Positions 54,546-64,000 of a stretch of 64,000 nt of DNA are shown piece after piece; within the stretch, counting starts at the first letter, position 1, and each line of letters opens with the position of its first letter. The stretch spans positions 64,807,001 through 64,871,000 of the forward strand of contig NC_064826.1 in NCBI RefSeq assembly GCF_024166365.1. Direction: 5' to 3'. The notes under the pieces are model-generated. The model saw only the letters and a list, made by a program, of their open reading frames with translations, was not told the origin of the DNA and searched no databases. The translations under genes were made by a program, and so were the position numbers. The DNA is from Elephas maximus indicus (Eukaryota; Chordata; Mammalia; Proboscidea; Elephantidae).

Positions 54546-55436
54546 TTCCCATTTCTTCCTTTTTTTTTTTTAACTAAGGAGGTTCAGGTATAACATACCC
54601 TCAACTGTTGAGTTGCCTTTGCTTCATAGTATAACCTACGGTCTCCTTTTTCTTTTAACCACAGCTGAGTTAACTAGAGCTTAGCCCATTTCATCCAAAT
54701 GTGTAACATCCTCCTTAATACTATTTCCCTTAACTTCTAACTCATTTCTAGTTACTATGAAAAAATCTCTCCTCTTCACTTGATTTGTGGGCCAAAGATG
54801 ATGCTATTTATAGCTCATAAACATGAGATTGGGATTATGTTGTATTTGTACAATGGAAAACGATAACTTCAAGCTTTAAAGTAAAATGAACCAAATTCAG
54901 TTAGTCTCTAGAGTTATTGAAAATAATAAAAAAAATGTTAAAATCCCTCCAGATGTTTTCATCTATTGTATTATCTTCCTCTACTTAAACCTGATTCTCT
55001 CTTCAAGGACCGGAGGGCAAGATAAAAAAAATATTGTATATAATATTAATTTCTGGTAGATTCATAGAATTTCAAAACTGAGGACAGTTTTTTCTTTAAA
55101 TTGGAAATTTAAACAATGTTAGGAAACTAGAAGTCTTAGAATGTTCTTCCAAAAAGCACTGTGCCCAGCTCTACTCTTTTTGTAAGCCATAAAAAGTCTC
55201 TCGTAATTAACAGACTCCTTTAAGCCACGGTGAAATCAGAGAAGAGGTAGAAATCTGTGGACAGATTCTTCATTTTGCCAGAAAGAAAGAAAGAAAAGTA
55301 TGTTCTCTTTGGCTTGATGCTGTCAGTAAAACACAGCAATATTTTTTAAATCTGAGACTTAATAGAATAGACATAACATACAAGAGACAAGGATAAAAAT
55401 GGAAGTGGAGAGAGAAAGAGGCAAAAACTCCACAAA
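54546..55436. other. intronic stretch, nothing recognised
   Basis: T-run at about 54560-54571. No gene or interspersed repeat recognised. Confidence 0.5.
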
Positions 55437-55545
55437 CCAACTAACCAGCCAACCAGCCAACCAACCAACCAGCCAACCAGCCAGCCAGCCAGCCAACCGA
55501 CCAACTGACCAAACCAACCAAACCAACCAACCAACCAACCGTGAC
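55437..55545. repeat. (CCAA/CCAG)n tetranucleotide repeat
   Basis: About 109 bp of CCAA/CCAG tetramers with occasional CTGA/CCGA interruptions. On the minus strand it reads as Gly-Trp-Leu-Val repeats, which is an artefact of the microsatellite. Confidence 0.95.
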
Positions 55546-56011
55546 ATGTAGAAGCAGTTGCAAACATCATATGGCAAAAATGGTAACAAAGCCCAAAGCA
55601 GAGTTCAGTTTTGCCAGGATGGGATTCTGTAGTGTGTGGGTGGGTGGGTGGTGAGTTTTTTAAGCCTAACTGTAGGTATGGGCGTTGAGATTAATGTATT
55701 TGTACCTGCATCTTGTCTTCATGCTTACTAACTCAATCCCTACATCTGTGTATGTGACAGTGTGATTCATAGATAATTCAAACCCTTGCAATGTGCCAAA
55801 GAAGGCAAAAAAATATATTTGTGTATTTTAGGAAGGAGTTCATCTAATAACTCTTAAAATATGGTTTGATACCTAAATGGCCAAGTCTCAATTAATAGGC
55901 AACTTTTTTTGTGGCTTTGACCCATTTCCCCAAATTAAAAGTCACCTATATTTGGGGTCTGATAGGCTTTTATGGGCTGTTAAGCATGGGAACCTAATTT
56001 CCATTTAAATA
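55546..56011. other. intronic stretch, nothing recognised
   Basis: Short (GGGT)n tract at about 55636-55652. Otherwise no feature. Confidence 0.45.
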
Positions 56012-56021
56012 TTGAGTTTTG

Positions 56022-57304
56022 GGCGGCAGAGCCAAGATGGCAGAATAGACAGACACTTCCGTTGAGCCCTCTTTACAACAAAGACTCAAAAAAACAAGTG
56101 AAATGAGTATATTTGTGACAAGCTGGAAGCCCTGAGCATGGAAGGCAAGCTTAGACAACGAACTGAGGGGCAGGGGAAGGAAGAGACCGTTCAGAAGCGG
56201 AGAAGAGTTACCGGGCCTGAATTGCGGGGAGGCCTCAGGCACCATTCCTGGAGCTGCGGGGGCGGCAGCAGCGGCTGTGGGCTGGTCCTAGCATTTGGCC
56301 GCAGTTTCCTGAGGGAGAAGCAGCCAGCCATACAGCCCACTCACACCTCCAGAACCTGAGGAGAAGGGTGCTCTCGGCAAAAGCTAAGTACTCGGCGTTT
56401 ATTTTACCGTGCCCTCCCCCCGCAAAACCAGCTTCAGTAGCTGAATCCCTAGACCTGAGATAGACCCTGGTGAGCATCTGGAGCCGTCCTCCCAGCCTTG
56501 GGGAAGGAAAAAATTTGCAACTGGGGGGAAAAGATAATTTGCTAGCTCCATTAACTGGGGCAGCTCAGGACAGAAGCGGCTCCTGTCCAGGCGTAAACCT
56601 TCTGTGGACCTTGAGCACCTTTCCCTTCTGCATGGACCTGTGTGGGCCTATTTCGGGAGAATAGGCCCTTGTTGGCAAACTCCAGCCGTTTCAGCTGTGA
56701 GGTGGAGAGGTGGGTGTTTGACGTTTGACATTGCTTTACCGATTAAACAAGGTCCTCACCTACCCACAACAGGGACCTAAGGACTGGTGGCTCTACTTGG
56801 GTCACCCAGCCACCCGCGACAGGGGTCCAGGGATAACTGGTACCTCCCAGTCCTTACAACAAAAACTTTGGATGCCCATGGTTCCTCTGCAGAGCCCACC
56901 CACCAGCATGCTCTAGGGAACAGAGACGCGTTTTCCTCAGAGACACTTGGGGGTCGGTTCTCAGCCCCCTGCCTTGTTCAGAGCGTGATCCCCTGCTGCA
57001 ATCAGATATGGGTATATACGCCAATCACCCCTGCCCCTCTAAGGCTGTAGGACAGAGCCTGTACCACGCGCTTGATATCAGCTACCTGGAAACCTGAGCT
57101 GAATTCATACAAGAAAACTGAATGGACTCCTAGAATGATATACCTGATAACAGCTCTAGCCAGCTGGTGACAGGACACCAGAGCTCCAAAGGCAAAAATA
57201 ATCAAGCTAGCTCATTCTAGCAACCCATAGGGGTATACCAAAACAAAACAAAGCAAGCAGCTGTGACACAGTAAGCAAGCATAAACTAATACAATAACTT
57301 ATAG
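56022..57304 (+). promoter_or_regulatory. L1 5' UTR (internal promoter region)
   Basis: 1.28 kb, more GC-rich than the surrounding intron (about 56220-56360 and 56530-57060), starting with GGCGGCAGAGCCAAGATGGC. The early CCAAGATGGC resembles the YY1 site used by primate L1 5' UTRs; function in this lineage is inference. Short open frames here are not genes. Confidence 0.75.
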
Positions 57305-58336
57305 ATGGCTCGGAGACAACAGTCAATATCAAGTCACATGAAGAAACAGGCCATGATCACTGCAACAGGCTCTCAAAACAAAGGATCCAGGGATCTTTTA
57401 GATGAAAGTGCATTCCTGGAATTACCGGATGCAGAATACAAAAGTTTAATATACAGAACCCTTCAAGACATCAGGAAGGAAATGAGGCAATACGCAGAAC
57501 AAGCCAAGGAACACACAGATAAAGCAGCTGAAGATATCAGAAAGATTATTCAGGAACATAGTGAAAAGTTTAATAAGCTGGAAAAATCCATAGACAGCAA
57601 TCAGAAATTCAGAAGATTAACAATAAAATTACAGAATTAGATAACTCAATAGGAAGTCAGAGGAAGATAACTCAATAGGAAGTCAGAATTGAGCAAGTAG
57701 AAGCTAGAATTTCTGAACTCGAAGATAAATCACTTGGCACTAATATATTTGAAGAAAAATCAGATAAAAGAATTAAAAAAAAATGAAGAAACCTTAAGAA
57801 TCATGTGGGACTCTATCAAGAGAAATAACCTATGAGTGATTGGAGTACCAGAACAGGGAGGGATAACAGAAAATACAGAGAAAATTGTTGAGGATTTGTT
57901 GGCAGAAAACTTCCCTGATATTGTGAAAGATGAGAAGATATCTATCCAAGATGCTCATCGAACTCCACATAAGGTAGATCTGAAAAGAAAGTCACTAAGA
58001 CATATTATAATCAAGCTTGCCAAAACCAAAGATAAAGAGACAATTGTAAGAGCAGCGAGGGATAAAAGAAAAGTCACCTACAAGGGAGAGTCAATAAGAA
58101 TAAGCTTGGACTACTTGGCAGAAACCATGCAGGCAAGAAGGCAATGGGATGACGTATTTTAAAAATTGAAGGAAAAAAATTGCCTGCCAAGAATCATATA
58201 TCCATCAAAACCATCTCTTAAGTATGAAGGTGAAATTAAGACATTTCCAGATAAACACAAGTTGAGGGAATTCGTAAAAACCAAACCAAAACTACAAGAA
58301 ATACTAAAGGGAGTTCTTTGGTTAGAAAATCAATAA
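57305..58336 (+). pseudogene. L1 ORF1 (RNA-binding chaperone), broken
   Basis: Starts with an ATG (MARRQQSISSHMKKQ). A coiled-coil-like segment runs to about 57640 (EDIRKIIQEHSEKFNKLEKS). A frameshift and a 26-bp tandem duplication (AGATAACTCAATAGGAAGTC at 57639 and 57665) then break the frame. The RNA-binding region resumes at 57836 (VIGVPEQGGITENTEKIVED) through TYKGESIRISLDY to a stop at 58160-58162. The C-terminal domain continues in the same frame beyond that stop to 58336 (REFVKTKPKLQEILKGVLWL). Confidence 0.85.
57639..57690. repeat. 26-bp tandem duplication in L1 ORF1
   Basis: AGATAACTCAATAGGAAGTC plus AG at 57639-57660 is repeated at 57665-57686. The 26-bp period is not a multiple of three. 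Confidence 0.92.
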
Positions 58337-58797
58337 TATCAGGTATCAACCCAAGACTAGAACACTGGGCAGAGCAACCAGAAGTCAACCCAGACAGGGA
58401 AAAAAAACAAAAAACAAAGCAAGATTAAAAAAAAAAAAAAAAAAAGCCCAACACAGGGTAACAGTGATGTTATTACATAAAAGAAGACAACATTAAAATA
58501 ATAAAGAGAGACTAAGAAATGTAATCATACACCTTCCATATGGAGAGGAAGATATGGCGATACAAAGAAATAAAAGTTATTTTTAAATTTAGATATATGG
58601 GGGTAAATAATAAGGTAACCACAAAGAAGACAAACTATCCTCCTCATCAAAATAAAATACAAGGGAAAAATACAGACTCAGCAGGAACAAAATCAACAAC
58701 AACAAATATGAGGAAAGGACATACATAAAGAAAATCTACTCAGCACATAAAATCAAGTGGGAAAAAGAAGCTGTCAACACACAAAAAAGACATCAAA
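58337..58797 (+). other. L1 inter-ORF spacer
   Basis: 461 bp of A-rich sequence with a 19-base A-run near 58427-58445. It is much longer than the ~60-bp spacer of human L1; whether this is the family norm cannot be told from one copy. Confidence 0.6.
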
Positions 58798-61700
58798 ATG
58801 ATAGCACTAAATTCATACCTATCCATAATTACCCTGAATTTAAATGGACTAAAGGCATCTATAAAGAGACAGAGAGTGGCAGAATGGATTAAAAAACAAG
58901 ATCCGTCTATATGCTGCCTACAAGAGACACACCTTAGACTTAGAGACACAAACGAAAACTCAAAGGATGGAAAAAAATATATCAAGCAAACAACAATCAA
59001 AAAAGAGCAGGAGTGGCAATATTAATTTCTGACAAAATAGACTTTAAAGTTAAATCCATCAGAAAGGATAAGGAAGAATACTGTATAATGATTAAAGGGA
59101 CAATACACTAAGAAGATATAACCATATTAAATATTTATGCACCCAATGACAGGGCTGCAAGATACATAAAACAAACTCTATCAGCATTGAAAAGTGAGAT
59201 AGACACCCCCACAATAATAGTAGGAGGCTTCAACACTCCACTTTCGGTGAAGGACAGGACATCCAGAAAGAAGCTCAATAAAGATACGGAAGATCTAAAT
59301 GCCACAATCAACCAACTTGACCTCGTAGACATATACAGAACACTGCACCCAACAGCAACCAAGTATACTTTCTTTTCCAGTGCACATGGAACATTCTCTA
59401 GAATAGACCACATATTAGGTCATAAAGCAAGCCTTAGCAGAATCCAAAACATTGAAATATTACAAAGCATCTTCTCTGGCCATAAGGCCATAAAAGTGAA
59501 AATCAATAACAGGAAAAGCAGGGAAAGGAAATCAAACACATGGAAACTGAACAATACCCTGCTCAAAAAAGACTGGATTATAGAAGACATTAAAGATGGA
59601 ATAAAGAAATTCATAGAATCCAACGAGAACGAAAACACCTCCTATCAGAACCTTTGGGACACAGCAAAAGCGGTGCTCAGAGGCCGATTTATATCAATAA
59701 ATGCACACATCCAAAAAGAAGAAAGGGCCAAAATCAAAGAACTATCCCTACAACTTGAACAAATAGAAAGTGAGCAATAAAAGAAACCCACAGGCACCAG
59801 AAGAAAACAAATAATAAAAATTAGAGCTGAACTAAATGAAATAGAAAACAGAAAAACAATTGAAAGAATTAACAAGACCTAAAGCTGGTTTTTTGAAAAA
59901 ATCAACAAAATTGATAAACCATTGGCCAAACCGACAAAAGAAAAACAGGAGAGGAAGCAAATAACCCAAATAAGAAATGAGATGGGCGATATTACAACAG
60001 ACACAACTGAAATAAAAAGAATCATATCAGATTACTACGAAAAACTATACTCAAACAAATTTGGAAACCTAGAAGAAATGGATGAATTCCTAGAAACATA
60101 CTGCATACCTAAGCTAACACAAACAGAGGTAGAACAACTAAGTAGACCCATAACAAAAGAAGAGATTGAAAAGGTAATCAAAAAACTCCCAACAAAAAAA
60201 AGCCCTGGTCCGGATGGCTTCACTGCAGAGTTCTACCAAACTCTTAGAGAAGAGTTAACACCATTACTACTAAAGGTATTTCACAGCATAGAAAAGGACG
60301 GAATACTACCAAACTCATTCTATGAAGCCACCATATCCCTGATACCAAAACCAGGTAAAGACACCACAAGAAAATTATAGACCTATATCCCTTATGAATG
60401 TAGATGCAAAAATCCTCGACAAAATTCTAGCCAATAGAATACAACATCATATCAAAAAAATAATTCACCATGACCAAGTGGGATTCATACCAGGTATGCA
60501 GGGATGGTTCAACATTAGAAAAACGATTAATGTAATCCACCACATAAATGAAACAAAAGACAAGAACCACATGATTTTATCAGTTGATGCAGCAAAGGCA
60601 TTTGACAAAGTTCAACACTCATTCGTGATAAAAACTCTCAGCAAAATAGGAATAGAAGGAAAACTCCTCAACATAATAAAGGGCATTTATACAAAGCCAA
60701 CAGCCAACATCACCCTAAATGGAGAGAGCCTGAAAACATTCCCACTGAGATAAGGAACCAGACAAGGATGCCCCTTATTACCACTCTTATTGAACATTTT
60801 GCTGGAAGTCCTAGCCAGAGCAATTAGGCTAGATAAAGAAATAAAGGGCATCCAGAATGGCAAGGAAGAACTCAAAGTATCTCTATTTGCAGACGACATG
60901 ATCTTTTACGGAGAAAACCGTAAGGAATCCTCAAGAAAACTACTGAAACTAATAGAAGAGTTCAGCAGAGTATTGGGATATAAGATAAACATACAAAAAT
61001 AAGTTGGATTCCTCTACACCAACAAAAGGAACATTGAAGAGGAAATCACCAAATCAATGCCATTTACAGTAGCTCCCAAGAAGATAAAATACATAGGAAT
61101 AAATCTTACCAGAGATGTAAAAGACTTATACAAAGAAGACTACAGTACACTTCTGCAGGAAACCAAAAGAGACATAAGTGGAAGAACATACCTTGCTCAT
61201 GGATAGGAAGACAACATTATAAAAATGTCTATTCTACCAAAAGCGATCTATACATTTAATGCAATTCCGATCCAAATCCCAAGGACTCTCTTTAATGAGA
61301 TGGAGAAACAAATCACCAATTTCATATGGAAGGGAAAGAGGCCCGGGATAAATAAGGCATTACTGAAAAAGAAGAACAAAGTGGGAGGCCTTACTTTACC
61401 TCATTTTAGAACCTATTATATTACCACAGTAGTCAAAACAGCCTGGTACTGGTACAACAACAGATACATGGACCAATGGAACAGAATTGAGAATCCAGAC
61501 ATAAATCCATCCACATATGAGCAGTTGATATTTGACAAAGGCCCCAAAACAGTTAATTGGGGAAAAGACACTCTTTTTAACAAATGGTGCTGGCCTAACT
61601 GTATATCCATCTGCAAAAAAATGAAATAGCTCACTCCATGCACAAAAACTAACTCAAAATGGATTAAAGACTTAAATATAAAATCTAAAACGATAAAGAT

Positions 61701-62585
61701 CATGGGAGAAAAAATAGTGACAACGTTAAGAGCCCTAATACATGGCATAAACAGAATAGAAAACATTATAAAGAATGTAGAAGAAAAACTGGATAACTGG
61801 GAGCTCCTAAAAATCAAACACCTATGCTCATCCAAAGACTTCATCAAAGGAGTAAAAAGACTACCTACAGACTGGGAAAAAGTTTTTAGCTATGACATTT
61901 CTGATCAGTGCCTGATCTCTAAAATCTACATGATACTGCAAAAACTCAACTACAAAAAGACAAATAACCCAATTAAAAAATGGGCAAATGATATGAATAG
62001 ACACTTCACTAAAGAAGACATTCAGGTAGCTAACAGATATATGAGGAAATGTTAATGATCATTAGCCATTAGAGAAATGCAGACCAAGGCTACAATGACA
62101 TTTCATCTCAGTCCAACAAGGCTGGCATTAATCCAAAAAAACACAAAAGAATAAATGTTGGAGAGGCTGTGGAGAGATTGGAACACTTCTACACTGCTGG
62201 TGGGAATGTCAAATGGTACAACCACTTTGGAAATCGATTCGGCACTTTTTAAAAAAGTTAGAAATAGAACTACCATATGATCCAGCAATCCCACTCCTTG
62301 GAATATATCCTAGAGAAATAAGAGCCTTTACACGAACAGATATATGCACACCCATGTTTATTGCAGCACTGTTTGGCAAAAACATGGAAGCAACCAAAGT
62401 GCCCATCAATGGATGAATGGATAAATAAATTATGGTATATTCACACAATGGAATACTATGTATCGATAAAGAACAGTGAGGAATCTGTGAAACATTTCAT
62501 AACATGGAGGAATCTGGAAGGTATTATGCTGAGTGAAATTAGTCAGTTGCAAATGGACAAATATTGTATAAGACCACTATTATAA
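58798..62585 (+). pseudogene. L1 ORF2 (endonuclease + reverse transcriptase), broken
   Basis: Endonuclease begins MIALNSYLSIITLNLNGLKA with QETH intact (CCLQETHLRLRD). The GDFN motif reads GGFN (TIIVGGFNTPLS, ~59211-59246) and the SDH motif reads SGH (IFSGHKAIKV, ~59470-59500), so two catalytic aspartates are lost. The RT region is readable at 59922-60380 ([14 protein letters not shown]), 60394-60753 and 60790-61002, with FADD intact ([16 protein letters not shown]). The C-terminal region spans 61225-61629, 61702-62055 and 62213-62585, frameshifted between segments. Confidence 0.9.
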
Positions 62586-63636
62586 GAACTTGAGAAATAG
62601 TTTAAACTGAGAAGAAAACATTCTTTTGTGGTTATGAGAGGGGAGAGGGAGGGAGGGTGGGAGAGGGGTATTCACTAATTAGATAGTAGAAAAGAATTAC
62701 TTTAGGTGAAGGGAAAGAGCACACAATACAGGGGAGGTCAGCACAATTGGACTAAACCAAGAGCAAAGAAGTTTCCCGAATAAACTGAATGCTTCGAAGG
62801 CCAGTGTAGAAGGGGCAAGGGTCTGGGGACCATGGTTTCAGGCGACATCTAAGTCAATTGGCATAATAAAATCTATTAAGAAAACATTCTGCATCCCAAT
62901 TTGAAGAGTGGCGTCTGGGGTCTTAAACGCTAGCAAGCAGCCATCGAAAAAAATATCTTAAGATGCATCAATTGGTCTCAACCCACCTGGATCAAAGGAG
63001 AATGAAGAACACCAAGGACACAAGGTAATTACAAGCCCAAGAGACAGAAGGGGCCACATAAACCAGCGACTACATCATCCTGAGAGTAGAAGAACTAGAT
63101 GGTGCCCGGCTATACCTGATGATTACCCCGACAGGGAACACAACAGAGAATCCCTGAGGGAGCAGGAGAGCAGTGGGATGCAGACCCCAGATTCTCATAA
63201 GACCATACTTAATGGTCTGACTGAGACTGGAAGGACCCCAGTGGTCATGGCCGCCAGACCTTCTGTTGCCTCAGGACAGGAACCATTCCCGAAGCCAACT
63301 CTTCAGACATGGATTGGACTGGACAGTGAGTTGGAGAGGGATGCTGGTGAGGAGTGAGCTTCTTGAATCAGGTGGACACTTGAGACTATGTTAGCATCTC
63401 CTGCCTAGAGGGGAGATGAGAGGGTGGAGAGGGTTAGAAGCTGGCGAAAAGGACACGAAAAGAACGTGGAGGGAGAGAGCGGGCTGTCTCATTAAAAAAA
63501 AAAAAATTTTTTTTTTTTTTTTTTAGGGGGAGAGTAATTGGGAGTGTGTAGCAGGTGTATACGGGTTTTTGTGTGAGAGACTGACTTGATTTGTAATCTT
63601 TCACTTAAAGCACAATGAAAATTATTTTAAAAAAAG
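62586..63636 (+). other. L1 3' UTR
   Basis: Starts after the last ORF2 segment. Contains GGGGAGAGGGAGGGAGGGTG (G-rich, ~62640) and GGGGTCTTAAACGCTAGCAA shared with the older L1 at 32370. Interrupted by A13T18 at 63494-63524. Confidence 0.8.
63494..63524. repeat. A13-T18 foldback in L1 3' UTR
   Basis: Thirteen A directly followed by eighteen T, between CTCATT and AGGGGGAGAG. A second A/T foldback of the same style is at 20297-20329. Confidence 0.92.
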
Positions 63637-63646
63637 TTGAGTTTTG

Positions 63647-64000
63647 TACAATTAAATGATATTTTCTTTGCATCTGACGGTATTTTAAAATTCATCTTGA
63701 TGATAAGTTGGAGTCCTATCTGTATTTTTATGGTAGTTAAGGAAATAAGAAAAATAATTATTGAATTTTCAGAGAGGGAAAGTAGTTAATTGGAAAGTGA
63801 TGGACTTTTCTGTTTAAGTTTCAGTTTCACATCCTTGTGACCTAGGGCCAAAGCTACTTTCTTTGATTCTTAGTTTTTTCATCTGAAAATAGTACAGTGA
63901 AACCTGTGAGAGCCAGAACTTGATGGGACTGCCTTGTTTTTCTGGGTTTCACAAGCCTTACCACTTTTCTGTCGTTCATTTTCGTGGAAAATACTTAGAG
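63647..64000 (+). other. intron end of window, possible MIR scrap
   Basis: CTTTGATTCTTAGTTTTTTC and ATCTGAAAATAGTACAGTGA (about 63860-63900) are MIR-like. No neurabin exon is seen before the window ends. Confidence 0.4.

Larger units (their letters stand above)
56022..63636 (+). mobile_element. full-length LINE-1 (7.6 kb), sense to PPP1R9A
   Basis: Begins GGCGGCAGAGCCAAGATGGC, the canonical L1 5' end, and ends in a short A-rich tail (TTTTAAAAAAAG). Flanked by a 10-bp duplication TTGAGTTTTG (56012-56021 and 63637-63646). It has a 1.28-kb GC-rich 5' UTR, ORF1, ORF2 and a 1.05-kb 3' UTR. Both ORFs are broken, so it is no longer autonomous, but full length plus a clear duplication suggests it is the youngest large insertion here. 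Confidence 0.93.
10515..64000 (+). other. PPP1R9A: intron 2 of PPP1R9A (runs past the window end)
   Basis: No sequence encoding the next neurabin segment (the linker before the PDZ domain) is found downstream to 64000, so the rest of the window is read as one large intron. It contains all the repeats listed from 12.7 kb on. Reading frame continues 27 codons past the donor to a stop at 10593-10595; that would be used only if the intron were retained. Confidence 0.75.

Noticed and set aside
55346-55589. Minus-strand frames with Gly-Trp-Leu-Val repeats
   Set aside because: Pure translation of the CCAA/CCAG tetranucleotide repeat at 55437-55545.
59187-59780. 197-codon frame that might be taken for a host gene
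   Set aside because: It is the L1 ORF2 endonuclease (HPTATKYTFFSSAHGTFSRI), part of the full-length L1.
10515-64000. Neurabin exon 3 (linker before the PDZ domain)
   Set aside because: I looked for the expected coding segment downstream of exon 2 and did not find it; the intron seems to run past the window.

Overview
This is nuclear DNA from an afrotherian mammal, most likely an elephant or close relative. The evidence is the repeat content: many tRNA-derived AfroSINE copies (both orientations, internal Pol III box sequences, a shared 3' tail), several RTE/BovB-like LINE copies, a 7.6-kb LINE-1, and solo LTRs of MaLR type. Older mammal-wide MIR, L2 and L1M fragments lie between them. Species assignment is inference from repeat families, not from a database match.

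One protein-coding gene is supported: PPP1R9A (neurabin-1), on the + strand. A TATA-less CpG island (about 6430-7730) holds the promoter and a probable non-coding exon 1 with a donor at 7162. Exon 2 (8907-10514) carries a leader with three short upstream ORFs, the start codon at 9120, and codons 1-465, ending in phase 0 just after the PP1-docking KIKF motif. From 10515 to the end of the window I see intron 2. The PDZ, coiled-coil and SAM exons lie beyond it. No other intact gene is visible; the remaining long reading frames are decayed retrotransposon ORFs or CpG-island and simple-repeat artefacts.

Layout: 1-6.4 kb is upstream intergenic DNA (an RTE element carrying an LTR insertion, nested SINEs, and a deletion-derived RTE element). 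6.4-10.5 kb is the PPP1R9A 5' end. 10.5-20 kb is repeat-poor intron. 20.1-24.4 kb is a full-length antisense RTE, then an old MaLR LTR riddled with SINEs. 25-28.3 kb is repeat-poor. 28.4-33 kb is a 5'-truncated L1 containing a palindrome and an RTE insertion. 33-55 kb is a mosaic of RTE copies, solo LTRs, SINEs, MIR/L2 fragments and local tandem duplications. 56.0-63.6 kb is a full-length sense L1 with target-site duplications. 

No undescribed gene system is evident. The most informative signals are structural: an AfroSINE that looks twin-primed (24248-24410), a 38-bp-arm palindrome made from L1 sequence (29087-29218), a 253-bp tandem duplication (about 47046-47551), an RTE 5'-UTR/3'-tail fusion (about 5315-5705), clean nested insertions that give a relative chronology, and a uORF ending 2 nt before the neurabin start codon.
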